Assembly: GCF_010669125.1 (NCBI RefSeq)
Contig: NZ_CP048630.1
Span: 2,368,001 to 2,432,000 of the forward strand
Length of the DNA stretch: 64,000 nt
Reading direction: 5' to 3'
From: Ancylobacter pratisalsi
GTDB lineage: Bacteria > Pseudomonadota > Alphaproteobacteria > Rhizobiales > Xanthobacteraceae
Each line of letters begins with the position of its first letter. The first letter of the stretch is position 1. A model generated the notes under the pieces. That model saw only the letters and a program-made list of their open reading frames with translations. It had not been told where the DNA came from and searched no databases. The position numbers and the translations under genes were made by a program. Shown here piece after piece: positions 53,488 through 63,289 of the stretch.

Positions 53488-54396
53488 GTGGCCATCAACG
53501 TGTCCTGGCGACAGCTCACCTACTTTGTCGCCACGGCCGAGGCGGGCAGCACGCTGCGCGCGGCGGAGGCGCTGCACGTCTCCCAGCCGGCGATCTCGGT
53601 GGCCATCGGCCAGCTGGAGCTGAGCTTCGGGCAGAAGCTGTTCGTGCGCCGCCACGCACAGGGTGTCGACCTCACCCCGTTCGGGCGCAGCAAGCTCGCC
53701 GAGGTGCGCCACCTGCTCGCCCATGCCCATGCGGTGATGGACAGCACCAAGGACGGGCGGCTGACCGGCGAACTGGAGATCGGCGTGTTCTCCACGCTCG
53801 CCCCGGCCTATGCGCCCGGCCTGCTGCGGGCCTTCGGCGCGGCCCATCCTGATGTGCGGGTACGCCTGCGCGAGGCCACGCTCGACCAGCTCCACCGCGA
53901 TCTCGCCGACGGTGTGGTCGAGCTGGCGCTGCTCTACGATCTCGACACCATCGGCGAGATGGCGCGCACCCCTCTCGCCGCGCTGACCCCCTATGCGCTG
54001 CTGGCGCGCGACCACCCGCTGGCGGGCATGCCGCAGGTGTCGCTGCGCGATCTCGCCCAGGAACCCTTCGTGCTGATCGACCTGCCGCACAGCCGCGACT
54101 ATTTCCTCTCGCTGTTCCGTATGATCGGGGTGATGCCCGAGCAGCTGCTGCGCTGCACCTCGCTGGAAACCGTGCGCGGCATGGTGGCCCACGGGCTCGG
54201 CAACAGCGTGCTGGTCACCCGGCCCTTCGGGGATCACTCCCATGACGGGGTTCCCCTGATCTGCCGCCCGCTGGAAGAAAGCGTGCCACCCCAGCGCGTC
54301 ATCATCGGCTCCTCGGCGCACGCACCGATGACGCGGGCGGCGGAAGCCTTCGTCACCGTGGCCAAGGACTACTTCCACACCCGGGGCCCGACGTGA
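53488..54396 (+). CDS. LysR-family transcriptional regulator
   Basis: 302 residues from GTG 53488. N-terminal winged helix WRQLTYFVATAEAGSTLRAAEALHVSQPAISVAIGQLE, then a periplasmic-binding-protein-like effector domain beginning at GELEIGVFSTLAPAYAPG. It sits between the divergent acyl-CoA dehydrogenase and the codirectional urocanase-like operon, and an ATTG-N7-CAAT box occurs just downstream at 54415-54429. A CTGAA-N4-TTCAG repeat (53462-53475) lies in its own promoter. Confidence 0.93.
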   Translation: MAINVSWRQLTYFVATAEAGSTLRAAEALHVSQPAISVAIGQLELSFGQKLFVRRHAQGVDLTPFGRSKLAEVRHLLAHAHAVMDSTKDGRLTGELEIGVFSTLAPAYAPGLLRAFGAAHPDVRVRLREATLDQLHRDLADGVVELALLYDLDTIGEMARTPLAALTPYALLARDHPLAGMPQVSLRDLAQEPFVLIDLPHSRDYFLSLFRMIGVMPEQLLRCTSLETVRGMVAHGLGNSVLVTRPFGDHSHDGVPLICRPLEESVPPQRVIIGSSAHAPMTRAAEAFVTVAKDYFHTRGPT

Positions 54397-54412
54397 CGCG
54401 AGCCGCTGAATA

Positions 54413-54431
54413 AGATTGAATTATGCAATCT
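54413..54431. promoter_or_regulatory. LysR-type box AGATTG-N7-CAATCT
   Basis: Perfect six-base inverted repeat that contains the T-N11-A pattern of LysR sites, in an AT-rich stretch between the LysR gene and the urocanase-like gene, about 90 bp before the latter. Confidence 0.6.
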
Positions 54432-54518
54432 ATGAAAATTCGTTAGTACACTTAATTCGAAGCCCTTCCTATGCTTCCGTCGTCGAGCCTGTCGATCGAC
54501 CCGCATGAGGAGCCCTGC

Positions 54519-56189
54519 GTGAGCGCCGCCACCCCCAACCGCCGGATCATCCGCGCCCCGCGCGGCGCCACCCTGAATGCCCGCAGCTGGCACACCGAAG
54601 GCCCGCTGCGCATGCTGATGAACAATCTCGACCCCGAGGTCGCCGAGCGCCCGGAGGATCTGGTGGTCTATGGCGGGCGCGGCCGCGCGGCGCGGAACTG
54701 GGAATGCTACGACCGCATCGTCTCCACGCTGAAGGCGATGGATCAGGACGAGACCCTGCTTGTTCAGTCGGGCAAGCCGGTCGGCGTCATCCGCACCCAT
54801 GCCGACGCCCCACGCGTGCTCATCGCCAATTCCAACCTCGTCAGCCGCTGGGCGACGCAGGAAGTGTTCGACGAACTGGAGCGCAAGGGACTGATGATGT
54901 ACGGCCAGATGACGGCCGGTTCCTGGACCTATATCGGTAGCCAGGGCATCATTGGCGGCACGTTCGAGACCTTCGTGGAGGCCGGGCGCCAGCATTATGG
55001 CGGCGATCTCGCCGGCCGCTGGCTGCTCACCGCCGGGCTTGGCGGCATGGGCGGTGCCCAGCCTCTGGCCGGCGTGATGGCCGGCTGCTCGGTGCTGGCG
55101 GTGGAGATGCGCGCCGAGCGCATCGAGCGTCGCATCCAGGGCGGCTATCTCGATTGCAAGGCGGAAACGCTCGACGCCGCGCTGGCCCTGCTGGCGACGG
55201 CCCGGCGTACCGGCGAGCCGGTCTCGATCGGGCTCATCGGCAATGCCGCCGAGGTCTATGAACAGATTCTGGCGCGCGGCACGCTGCCCGACCTCGTCAC
55301 CGACCAGACCGCCGCCCATGACCCGCTGTTCGGCTACATCCCGGCGGGCTGGAGCCTCGATGAATGGGAGCGCCGCCGCGAGAGCGACGCGGAGGGCACC
55401 ATCGCGGCGGCCAAGCAGACCATGGCCCGGCAGGTGCGCGCGATGCTCGACTTCCGCGCCCGTGGTATCCCGGTGTTCGATTACGGCAACAACATCCGCC
55501 AGATGGCGCGCGACGCGGGCGTCGAGGCGGCGTTCGACTTCCCCGGCTTCATCAGCGCCTATGTGCGCCCCCAGTTCTGCCGCGGCCGCACCCAGTTCCG
55601 CTGGATCGCGCTGTCCGGCGAGCCGAACGACATCCTGCATTCGAGCGCCAGGCTGAAGACCATCGTGCAGGATCCCAGCTTCGGGCGCTGGATCGACATG
55701 GCGGAGAAGCGCATCCAGTTCCAGGGCCTGCCCTCGCGCAGCTACTGGATGGGCCTGCAGGACCGCGTCGCCGCCGGCCTGGCGCTGAACGACATGGTGG
55801 CCTCCGGCGAGGTCGGCGCCCCGATCATCGTCACCCGCGACCATATCAGCTCCGGCTCCGTCGCCAGCCCCAACCGCGAGAGCGAGGGCATGCTGGACGG
55901 TTCCGACGCGGTGGCCGACTGGCCGATGCTGAATGCGCTCACCGCCTGCGCCAGCGGCGCCACCTGGGTGTCGCTGCACAATGGCGGCGGCGTGGGCATC
56001 GGCTATTCCCAGCATGCCGGCTTCGCCGTGGTTGCGGACGGCACGCCCGATGCCGCGCGGCGCCTGCGCCGGGTTCTGGGCAATGATTCCGCGGTCGCGG
56101 TGTTCCGTCATGCCGATGCCGGCTATGAGGAGGCCCTCGCCACGGTCGAGCGCGAGGGGCTGACCATGGCCGCCCGCTCCTCGCTGTGA
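54519..56189 (+). CDS. Urocanate hydratase-family protein with altered signature residues
   Basis: 556 residues, the usual HutU length, from GTG 54519 preceded by GAGGAG at 6-bp spacing; ATG 54471 would add 16 residues. NAD-binding and core family segments are obvious ([34 protein letters not shown]). Compared with the P. putida-type signature as remembered, the conserved Cys of GLPARICW is Tyr409 (GLPSRSYW), RDHLD is RDHIS (Ser444) and LHHGGG is LHNGGG (Asn488). No hutH, hutI or hutG gene is in the window. It may therefore act on a urocanate analogue such as thiourocanate or a methylated imidazole rather than urocanate. Overlaps the next gene by 4 bp. Confidence 0.85.
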   Translation: MSAATPNRRIIRAPRGATLNARSWHTEGPLRMLMNNLDPEVAERPEDLVVYGGRGRAARNWECYDRIVSTLKAMDQDETLLVQSGKPVGVIRTHADAPRVLIANSNLVSRWATQEVFDELERKGLMMYGQMTAGSWTYIGSQGIIGGTFETFVEAGRQHYGGDLAGRWLLTAGLGGMGGAQPLAGVMAGCSVLAVEMRAERIERRIQGGYLDCKAETLDAALALLATARRTGEPVSIGLIGNAAEVYEQILARGTLPDLVTDQTAAHDPLFGYIPAGWSLDEWERRRESDAEGTIAAAKQTMARQVRAMLDFRARGIPVFDYGNNIRQMARDAGVEAAFDFPGFISAYVRPQFCRGRTQFRWIALSGEPNDILHSSARLKTIVQDPSFGRWIDMAEKRIQFQGLPSRSYWMGLQDRVAAGLALNDMVASGEVGAPIIVTRDHISSGSVASPNRESEGMLDGSDAVADWPMLNALTACASGATWVSLHNGGGVGIGYSQHAGFAVVADGTPDAARRLRRVLGNDSAVAVFRHADAGYEEALATVEREGLTMAARSSL

Positions 56190-57556
56190 GCCACCCCAGC
56201 GAGCGCCTGGCCCGATGGTCGTCCGGCTTCGCGCCGGACGATGTGCCCGGCGCCGTTCGGGCCGTCGCCCGCAACTGCCTCATCGATACGCTGGGCGTGG
56301 CACTGGCGGGCGCGACCAGCGCGGTCGCCCGCACGGCGCAGCGTGTGGCGGGCGACAGCTTCGCGCTCGGTCCCGCCGTGGTGCCGGGCACACGGATGCG
56401 TCTCGCTCCGCCCGGTGCGGCCTTCGCCAACGCCACCGCCGCCCATGCGCTCGACTTCGACGACAATTGCTATGCCGGCGTGGTCCATGGCTCGGCGATC
56501 ATCGTGCCGGCGGCGCTGGCGCTGGCGCAGGCCGTCGATTCTTCCGGCGCCCAGCTGATCGATGCGATCATCGCCGGATCGGAGGCGGAATACGCCTTCG
56601 GCGCCGCCGCCACCATGCATCTGTATGAAAAGGGCTGGTGGACCACCGCCGTGCTGGGCCCGGTGGGCGCCAGCGTCGCCGCCGCGCGTCTGCTCGGCCT
56701 CGATGCGAGCGCCACCACCTCCGCCATCGGCCTTGCGCTGGCCGGCGCGGGCGGAGCCAAGGCGGCGTTCGGCACCGATGCCAAGCCCTTGCTGGCCGGC
56801 CGCGCGGCCGAGGCCGGGGTGATGGCCGCGCGGCTCGCCATGGAGGGCGCCAGCGGCCCCTCGGACATCGCCGGCCATCCGCGCGGCTTCGCGGCGTTGC
56901 TGAATGACGGCGTGTTCGACGCAGGCGCCTTTGACGGGTTCGGCGTGCGCTGGCGCCTTCTGGACCCCGGCATCGACATCAAGCGGATCCCGGTCTGCCT
57001 GTCCGCGCACACCAGCGTCGATGTCGTCGCCGGGCTGGTGCGCACGCACGCGATCGCCCCGGCCGAGATCGCCCGCATCGTCTGCGACGTGCCGCCGGTC
57101 ATCCTCGCCAATCTCATCCATGACCGGCCCGCGACCCGCCAGCAGGCGCAGTTCTCCATGCCCTTCGCCATCGCCGCCACGCTGGTGCTGGGCGATGTGA
57201 CGCTGACCGCCCTGGCGCGCGAGGCGTTTCGCGACCCGGCGGTCCACGCGCTGATGGAGAAGGTGGAGATGGCGAGCGGCCCGTATTGGGACGAGGCCGC
57301 CCGCCGTGCCGCGCCGGAGGGCGCGCGGGTGCGCATGCACCTGACCGATGGCCGGGCTCTGGAGGGGTTTCGCGCCTATCCGCGCGGCGCGGCAAGCGAC
57401 CCGCTTGGGGACGGCGAACTGGCCGCCAAGTTCGACGATTGTGCCCGCCTCCTTCTCACCCCCGAGGCGGCCGGCGAGCTGTATGAGCGGCTCCGCCACA
57501 TCGAGACCCGCGCCAGCGTGCGCGATCTGTTGGACGGTCTGGACGCGGCCGCCTGA
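56186..57556 (+). CDS. MmgE/PrpD-family protein
   Basis: 456 residues. Family features: [16 protein letters not shown] at the N-terminus, [29 protein letters not shown], and a central [20 protein letters not shown]. Members include 2-methylcitrate dehydratase and cis-aconitate decarboxylase, and many have unknown substrates. Starts at GTG 56186, overlapping the urocanase-like stop (GTGA), so the two work on the same pathway. A methylcitrate role is unlikely because prpB and prpC are absent. Confidence 0.88.
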   Translation: MSHPSERLARWSSGFAPDDVPGAVRAVARNCLIDTLGVALAGATSAVARTAQRVAGDSFALGPAVVPGTRMRLAPPGAAFANATAAHALDFDDNCYAGVVHGSAIIVPAALALAQAVDSSGAQLIDAIIAGSEAEYAFGAAATMHLYEKGWWTTAVLGPVGASVAAARLLGLDASATTSAIGLALAGAGGAKAAFGTDAKPLLAGRAAEAGVMAARLAMEGASGPSDIAGHPRGFAALLNDGVFDAGAFDGFGVRWRLLDPGIDIKRIPVCLSAHTSVDVVAGLVRTHAIAPAEIARIVCDVPPVILANLIHDRPATRQQAQFSMPFAIAATLVLGDVTLTALAREAFRDPAVHALMEKVEMASGPYWDEAARRAAPEGARVRMHLTDGRALEGFRAYPRGAASDPLGDGELAAKFDDCARLLLTPEAAGELYERLRHIETRASVRDLLDGLDAAA

Positions 57557-57775
57557 CTACCCGGCACGGCGCACGCCAGCGGGGAATTGGACAAGACGGG
57601 CCGGGCGATTTCGGGCACTCTGGCCCCGCGTCCGCCATTTGACGGGGCCGATGGCGGGAGCGTGCACCCAGGCGCGCCTTTCGTGCTTCCGTTTCCGGGC
57701 CCTGTTCGAAGGCATGTCCATGTCGGTCCGCTTTCCCGCTCCTGCCCCCTCTTGTCCCCTCGGGAGTGCATGGTG

Positions 57776-59170
57776 ATGGCGCGGGCTTTCGATGCCATCA
57801 TCGTCGGTGCCGGGCAGGCGGGGCCCTCCATGGCCGGCCGGCTCACCGCCGCCGGCAAACGGGTCGCGGTCGTTGAGCGCCGCTATTTCGGCGGCACCTG
57901 CGTGAACACCGGCTGCCGGCCGACCAAGACACTGGTGGCGAGCGCCTATGCCGCGCGCATGGCCCAGCGTGCCGCCGAGTTCGGCGTGGTCCTGAACGGG
58001 GCGCCGGGCATCGACATGAAGGTGGTGCAGGGCCGGGCCGGCAAGATCATCCGTGACAGCCGCGCCGGCATCGAATCCTGGCTGGAGGGCATGGAAGGCT
58101 GCACCGTGTTGCGCGGCCATGCCCGCTTCACCGGCCCGCGGACGATCGAGGTGGCGGGCGCCCAGGGGGGAGAGACGGTGCAACTGACGGCGCCGCTGAT
58201 CTTCCTCAATGTCGGCGGCCGCGCGCTGGTGCCGGACCTGCCCGGCCTCGATCAGGTGCGCTACCTCACCAATACCGACATGGTCGGGCTCGACATCGTG
58301 CCCAAGCATCTGGTGGTGATCGGCGGTTCTTATATCGGGCTCGAATTCGGGCAGATGTTTCGCCGCTTCGGCGCCCGCGTCACCGTCATCGAGAAGGGGC
58401 CTCGCCTTGTCGCGCGCGAGGACGAGGACATTTCCCACGCGCTGCGCGCCATTCTGGAGGCCGAGGGCATCGAGGTGCACACTGGCGCGGAATGCATGAG
58501 CTTCGCCGCCCATGAGGAAGGTGCCGAGGTCCATGTTGAAGGGCCGGGCGGCAGGGCGAACGTCACCGGCTCGCATGTGCTACTGGCGATCGGCCGCCGG
58601 CCGAACACCGATGATCTCGGGCTGGAGGCCGCCGGCATCGCCACCGATTCCCGCGGCTACATCACCGTCGACGACCACCTCCAGACCAGCGTGCCCGGCA
58701 TTTATGCGCTGGGCGACTGCAACGGCCGGGGCGCCTTTACCCACACCTCCTATAACGACTTCGAGATCGCCGCCGCCAATCTGCTCGACGGGCGGGATTG
58801 GAAGCTGAGCGCGCGCATTCCCGGTTACGCGCTCTACACCGATCCCCCGCTCGGGCGCGTCGGCATGAGCGAGACGCAGGCCCGTGCCACCGGCCGGCCG
58901 CTGCTTATCGGACGCCGGCCGATGGATCGGGTCGGGCGCGCGGTGGAGAAGGCGGAGACGCAGGGCTTCATGAAGGTGGTGGTGGATGCGCAGACCCAGC
59001 GCATTCTCGGCGCCGCCATTCTCGGCACCAGCGGCGACGAGGCCATTCATGGCCTGCTCGATGTAATGAACGCGGACCTGCCCTGGACCCTGTTCCAGCG
59101 CGCGGTGCCGATCCACCCCACCGTCTCCGAGCTTATCCCCACCCTGCTGGAAGGCATGGAGCCGGCTTAG
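57776..59170 (+). CDS. Pyridine nucleotide-disulfide oxidoreductase (mercuric/mycothione reductase-like)
   Basis: 464 residues. FAD motif DAIIVGAGQAGPSMAGRL, redox-active disulfide GGTCVNTGCRPTKTL, NAD(P) motif VVIGGSYIGLEFGQMFRRFG, second FAD motif YALGDCNGRGAFTHTSY, and the C-terminal active-site His in VPIHPTVSELIPTLL. No N-terminal HMA domain. ATG 57776 was chosen; ATG 57770 is too close to GGGAG. About 220 bp separate it from the PrpD-like gene. Likely reduces a small disulfide or acts on a thiol-containing intermediate; interesting beside a possible thio-imidazole pathway. Confidence 0.9.
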   Translation: MARAFDAIIVGAGQAGPSMAGRLTAAGKRVAVVERRYFGGTCVNTGCRPTKTLVASAYAARMAQRAAEFGVVLNGAPGIDMKVVQGRAGKIIRDSRAGIESWLEGMEGCTVLRGHARFTGPRTIEVAGAQGGETVQLTAPLIFLNVGGRALVPDLPGLDQVRYLTNTDMVGLDIVPKHLVVIGGSYIGLEFGQMFRRFGARVTVIEKGPRLVAREDEDISHALRAILEAEGIEVHTGAECMSFAAHEEGAEVHVEGPGGRANVTGSHVLLAIGRRPNTDDLGLEAAGIATDSRGYITVDDHLQTSVPGIYALGDCNGRGAFTHTSYNDFEIAAANLLDGRDWKLSARIPGYALYTDPPLGRVGMSETQARATGRPLLIGRRPMDRVGRAVEKAETQGFMKVVVDAQTQRILGAAILGTSGDEAIHGLLDVMNADLPWTLFQRAVPIHPTVSELIPTLLEGMEPA

Positions 59171-59189
59171 GAGTGGTATTCCGACGGCA

Positions 59190-59960
59190 TCAGGGCCCGC
59201 GCGTGTACCAGCCCTGCAGCTCGCCGAAGGCAAGGTCGACGCTGACCGCGAACAGCGCCACCAGCACCGTGCCTTGCAGCACATAGGCGGGGTTGTTGCC
59301 CGACAGCCCGTCGATGATCGGCGAGCCGAGGGTGAGGGCGCCGACCGTCGAGCCGATGGTCGCGGTGCCGATGCCGATCGTCACCGAGGTCCGTACGCCG
59401 GCGAGGATGATCGGCGCGGCGAGCGGCAGTTCGACCCGCCACAGCCGTCCGGCCGGGGAGAAGCCGATGCCGTCCGCCGCGTTCATCACCGCCGGGGGTA
59501 CGCTGCCAAGCCCGGCCACCGCCCCGCCCATCACCGGCAGCACGCCGTAGAGCACCAGCGCCAGCACGGTCGGCCCCGCGCCATAGCCCATGGCCGGCAC
59601 GGCGAGCGCCAGCACCGCCACGGGCGGAAAGGTCTGCGCGACGGCTGTCACCATTTCCAGCGTCGCGGCATAGTCCCGGCCCATCGGGCGGGTGGCGAAG
59701 ATGCCGGCGGCAAGGCCGATGACGATGGCCACCAGGCTCGCCAGCCCGGTGAGCAGGGCGTGAGAGGCGACAAGCTCGGGATAGCTGGCGCGGGTGTAGA
59801 CCAGCCGTGTGCCCTCCGGAAACAGGAAGCCGAGATGGGGCGCGATCGCGCTCATGGTGAAGGTGAGCACGAGGAACAGCGCGCCGACCCAGAAAACCGG
59901 GCGCCTCATCAGCCTCATCGCCCCCATCGGCCTCATCGTCCGCCTGATCGCCCTCATCAT
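59190..59960 (-). CDS. Betaine-type ABC permease (YehW/OpuB-like)
   Basis: 256 residues, five to six hydrophobic helices. The OpuA/ProW/YehW family segment is QTFPPVAVLALAVPAMGYG and the EAA-like part is MNAADGIGFSPAGRLWRVELPLAAPIILAGVRTS. Last gene of a four-gene import operon, overlapping the ATPase stop by 4 bp. It faces the disulfide oxidoreductase tail-to-tail. Confidence 0.9.
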   Translation of the reverse strand: MMRAIRRTMRPMGAMRLMRRPVFWVGALFLVLTFTMSAIAPHLGFLFPEGTRLVYTRASYPELVASHALLTGLASLVAIVIGLAAGIFATRPMGRDYAATLEMVTAVAQTFPPVAVLALAVPAMGYGAGPTVLALVLYGVLPVMGGAVAGLGSVPPAVMNAADGIGFSPAGRLWRVELPLAAPIILAGVRTSVTIGIGTATIGSTVGALTLGSPIIDGLSGNNPAYVLQGTVLVALFAVSVDLAFGELQGWYTRGP

Positions 59961-60886
59961 CCCACCAGGTCGGTGAGGGCGATGGTCCCCTGACGGCCCG
60001 CATCGGTGTCGAGGACCCGCAGGTGCGACACGCCCTCCGCGATCATCCGCGCCAGCGCCTCCTCCAGCGTGGCGTCACTGGTGATCGGCGCGGCGCCGGC
60101 CTGCGGAGGGGCGGAAAAATCCGCGCGTTCCCGGACACTTAGCGCCTGAAGCAGGTGCAGGCCCAGCAACGGCCCGCCAAAGAAGCGCGCCACCTGCTCA
60201 TTGGCCGGTCGCGCCAGAACCTGCGCCGGCGTGCCGGTCTGCACCAGCCGGCCATGCTCCATCACCGCCAGCGTCCCGCCCAGCCTTATGGCCTCCTCCA
60301 CATCATGGGTGACGATCAGCACGGTGGTGCCGGTGCGCTTCTGGATGGCGACAAGGCTGTCCTGAAGGCTGCGCCGGGTGGGAGGGTCAACCGCGCCAAA
60401 GGGTTCATCCATAAGCAATAATTCGGGATCTGCGGCCAGCGCGCGGGCCACGCCGACGCGCTGTTGCTGGCCGCCGGAAAGCTCGTCGGGGTAGCGCCCG
60501 GCATGCGTATCCGGCTCAAGGCCGACCAGTTCAAGCAGCTCCGCCACCCGCGCCCGCACCTGCCCGCTGTCCCAGCGGAGCAGGTGCGGCACGGTGGCGA
60601 TGTTGCGTTCCACCGTCCAGTGCGGAAAAAGCCCAATTGATTGAATGACATAACCGATGCGTCGGCGCAGGTCGACCGGCTTCATGCCGGCGATGTCGAC
60701 GCCGTCGAGCCGGATGCAGCCCGAATCGGGATCCTCCAGCCGGTTGACCATGCGCAGCAGGGTGGATTTGCCCGAGCCGGAGGTGCCCACAAGCGCGCAT
60801 ACCGTGCCGGGCTCCACTGTGAGCGACACCGCGTCTACCGCCTTTACGTCGCCGAAGCTCTTGGAAACGCTCTCGAATTGAATCAA
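59957..60886 (-). CDS. Betaine-type ABC ATPase (YehX/OpuA-like) with CBS part
   Basis: 309 residues. Walker [19 protein letters not shown], signature [15 protein letters not shown], Walker B LLLMDEPFGAVDPPTRRSLQ, and the OpuA-type FPHWTVERNIATVP. The C-terminal ~65 residues contain a single CBS-like unit (DATLEEALARMIAEGVSHLRVLD), as in osmolyte importers where CBS modules sense ionic strength. Overlaps both neighbours by 4 bp. Confidence 0.92.
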   Translation of the reverse strand: MIQFESVSKSFGDVKAVDAVSLTVEPGTVCALVGTSGSGKSTLLRMVNRLEDPDSGCIRLDGVDIAGMKPVDLRRRIGYVIQSIGLFPHWTVERNIATVPHLLRWDSGQVRARVAELLELVGLEPDTHAGRYPDELSGGQQQRVGVARALAADPELLLMDEPFGAVDPPTRRSLQDSLVAIQKRTGTTVLIVTHDVEEAIRLGGTLAVMEHGRLVQTGTPAQVLARPANEQVARFFGGPLLGLHLLQALSVRERADFSAPPQAGAAPITSDATLEEALARMIAEGVSHLRVLDTDAGRQGTIALTDLVG

Positions 60887-62055
60887 TTCGCGGGCCTCCT
60901 GAACAACAGCATCGCCAGTGCGCGCAGGCCGATATCGGCAAGCAGGGCCAGCCCGATGGCCGACAGCGCACCCAGCAGGACGAGGTCGTTCGCGGTCTGG
61001 CCGAGGCCGCGAAAGATGAAGGTGCCGAGCCCGCCGGCGCCGATCAGCGCCGCCAGCGTGGCCAGCCCGATGAGCTGGACCAGCGTCACCCGCAGGGTCT
61101 GGAAAAAGGTCGGAAGCGCAAGCGGAATCAAGGTGTTGGTGAAGATTTGCCGGCCGGTCATGCCCATGCCTCGCGCCGCGTCCACCGCCGCTTTGGGCAC
61201 TGATGACAGCCCGGCATGCACTCCGCGCGCGACCGGCAGCAACCCGTAAAGTGCCAGAGCCAGGATCGCCGGAAATGGCCCGATGCCGCCCACGCCAAGT
61301 CCCCTGAGCGCCGGCGCCAGTGCGGTGAGCGCGGTGAGAGGGCCGATCAGCAGCGCGAACAGGGCAATGGAGGGGATCGTCTGCACGATGTTGAGCGCCG
61401 CGAAGGCCGCCCCCGCGCGCTGCGGACGGCGATACGCCATGAGGCCGATGGCCGTGCCGGCGACCACCGCGACGACCAGTCCGGCAGCGGTCAATTCCAG
61501 ATGCCTGCCAAGCTCGCCCAGATAGGCGTGTCGGCGCACCGCGAATTCGCGGGAGAGCGACAGCTCCGAGAGCGTGCCGCTGGCCGCGAGCAGCACCAGC
61601 CCCGCGCCCGTCGCCAGCACAGGCGCGGCCTTCGCCGCCAGCCCTGAGGTTCGCTCCACGGCGTCAGCCATGATGAGGAAGCCTGCGGCCAGCAGGCACC
61701 AGAAGCCGGCGCCCAGCGACACGCGGGTCAGGCGACCGGCATCCGCCGCATGGGAGCTGGCGGCGAGGCCGGCGACCGCGACGCTGGCGACGATCACCAG
61801 GCCGCCGGCACTCCCGAGCAGCACCTGGCGGGCGGGGAATTCACCAGCGAAGGCAAGGGCAAGGATCGCCGCGAGAGGCACTGTCACGGCGATCGCGCCC
61901 ATCGCCCCCGCCGCCTCCAACAGGCCGAGAGGCGTGCCTGAGAGCAGGCGGTTCGGCGCGACGACGACGAAGCCGGCGAGAAGCACGGCGACCAGTGCGA
62001 AACCGGCCAGCAACAGCGGCAGGGTACGGGCCGGCGCGGCGGCGCGGACCGTCAT
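60883..62055 (-). CDS. Betaine-type ABC permease, long form (YehY-like)
   Basis: 390 residues from ATG 62055. An N-terminal region with five or so extra membrane helices precedes the usual permease part, as in E. coli YehY. Permease signatures are IVQTIPSIALFALLIGPL and the EAA loop AAVDAARGMGMTGRQIFTNTLIPLALPTFFQTLRV. Forms the channel with the YehW-like protein. The start lies 32 bp after the binding-protein stop. Confidence 0.9.
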   Translation of the reverse strand: MTVRAAAPARTLPLLLAGFALVAVLLAGFVVVAPNRLLSGTPLGLLEAAGAMGAIAVTVPLAAILALAFAGEFPARQVLLGSAGGLVIVASVAVAGLAASSHAADAGRLTRVSLGAGFWCLLAAGFLIMADAVERTSGLAAKAAPVLATGAGLVLLAASGTLSELSLSREFAVRRHAYLGELGRHLELTAAGLVVAVVAGTAIGLMAYRRPQRAGAAFAALNIVQTIPSIALFALLIGPLTALTALAPALRGLGVGGIGPFPAILALALYGLLPVARGVHAGLSSVPKAAVDAARGMGMTGRQIFTNTLIPLALPTFFQTLRVTLVQLIGLATLAALIGAGGLGTFIFRGLGQTANDLVLLGALSAIGLALLADIGLRALAMLLFRRPAN

Positions 62056-62086
62056 CGTCGACCGCGCCGGGTCGCCCCGTGGCTGA

Positions 62087-63013
62087 TCATCCCAGAAGTC
62101 CCTGCGCGCGCAGGTAGTTTTCCGCCACGGTCCGCGCATCAACCCCTTCGAGCTGGACCTGGGCATTGAGCTCTTGGAGCGTCGGCAGGGTGAGGCCGGC
62201 GAAGGCCGGAGCGAGCAGCTCGGGGATCTTGGGGTGGGCGTCGAGCACGGCTTTGCGGATCACCGGCGCCGGTTGATAGACCGGCTGCACGTGCTTGGTA
62301 TCTTCCATGACCTTCAGGCCAAGTGCCGAGATGGCGCCATCGGTGCCGTAGACCATGGCCGCGTTGACACCGGAGGTGCCCTCGGCTGCCGCCTTGATGG
62401 TCGCCGTCGTGTCGCCCCCGGAAAGCACCAGGAGCTGCGGGCCGGAAAGCGTGAAGCCATAAGCCTTCTGGAACGCCGGGAGCGCCGCTGCGCTTTCCAC
62501 GAATTCAGCCGACGCCGCCAGCTTCACGTCGCCGCCACCGTTGGCCCAGCGGGCGAAATCCTCCAGCGTCACGAGCTTCTCGCTTCCCGCCACATCGCCG
62601 CGTACCGCGATGCCCCAGGTGTTGTCGGCGGGCGCCGGCGCCAGCCAGACAAGCCCGTTCCTCTCATCCAGCGCGCGTGCCTTCTCATAGGCCTCGTCGG
62701 CGTTCTTCCACAGTGGGTCATCCGCCATGTTGAAGAAGAAGCCCGCATTGCCGGTGTACTCGGGATAGATGTCGATCTCGCCGGACAGCAGCGCGGTGCG
62801 CACGATTTTGGTGGGGCCGAGCTGGATGCGCCGCGTTACCGGAATTCCAGCGTTTTCAAGCATCAGCGCGATGATATTGCCGAGTACCGCGCCCTCGGTG
62901 TCGATCTTCGAGCCGACAACCACGCTGTCCGCGGCGCGGGCCGCGTTTACCGGCAGCAGTGCCGCGAGGCTGGCGCCGAGCAGCAGATGGCGGCGATTAA
63001 TGCCCATTGTCAT
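62087..63013 (-). CDS. Betaine/choline-type ABC substrate-binding protein (YehZ/OsmF-like)
   Basis: 308 residues from ATG 63013, preceded by AGGGGGG. The signal region has INRRHLLLGASLAALL, a twin-arginine-like start, with cleavage near ARA-AD. Mature features: VVVGSKIDTEGAVLGNIIALMLE, EIDIYPEYTGNAGFFF and the quaternary-amine type aromatic cage candidates W, Y and F in DNTWGIAV and MVYGTDGAIS. Binds a betaine-like or related cationic ligand; histidine betaines such as ergothioneine are taken up by this general transporter class. First gene of its operon. The 276 bp upstream to galE show no gene. Confidence 0.9.
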   Translation of the reverse strand: MTMGINRRHLLLGASLAALLPVNAARAADSVVVGSKIDTEGAVLGNIIALMLENAGIPVTRRIQLGPTKIVRTALLSGEIDIYPEYTGNAGFFFNMADDPLWKNADEAYEKARALDERNGLVWLAPAPADNTWGIAVRGDVAGSEKLVTLEDFARWANGGGDVKLAASAEFVESAAALPAFQKAYGFTLSGPQLLVLSGGDTTATIKAAAEGTSGVNAAMVYGTDGAISALGLKVMEDTKHVQPVYQPAPVIRKAVLDAHPKIPELLAPAFAGLTLPTLQELNAQVQLEGVDARTVAENYLRAQGLLG

Positions 63014-63289
63014 GTGACCCCCCTGGAGCGGACGTTCCGATCGACGGCACGATCCGGCCTGAAAGCCCGAAACGCGATATCCCGCCAATTGTTCCAATAT
63101 CCGCCGGGCATGGAAAGGGGCTTGGCACACGATTTCGCGGCAAGCCCTGCCGGGGCGAGGGTGTTGTCGACGGCACGCGATCCTGCCGCCGATACGCGCC
63201 CCGCCTCCGCTCGCCGATCAACCGCTCTGCTTCGGGCTATCGGAGATCTCGTCCAGGGCAAGCCGGCGCGGAACGGCCCGGCAACGCCG

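Noticed and set aside
56186..57556. 2-methylcitrate dehydratase (propionate pathway)
   Set aside because: No prpB, prpC or prpE nearby, and the gene is coupled to a urocanase homologue, so only the family name is used.
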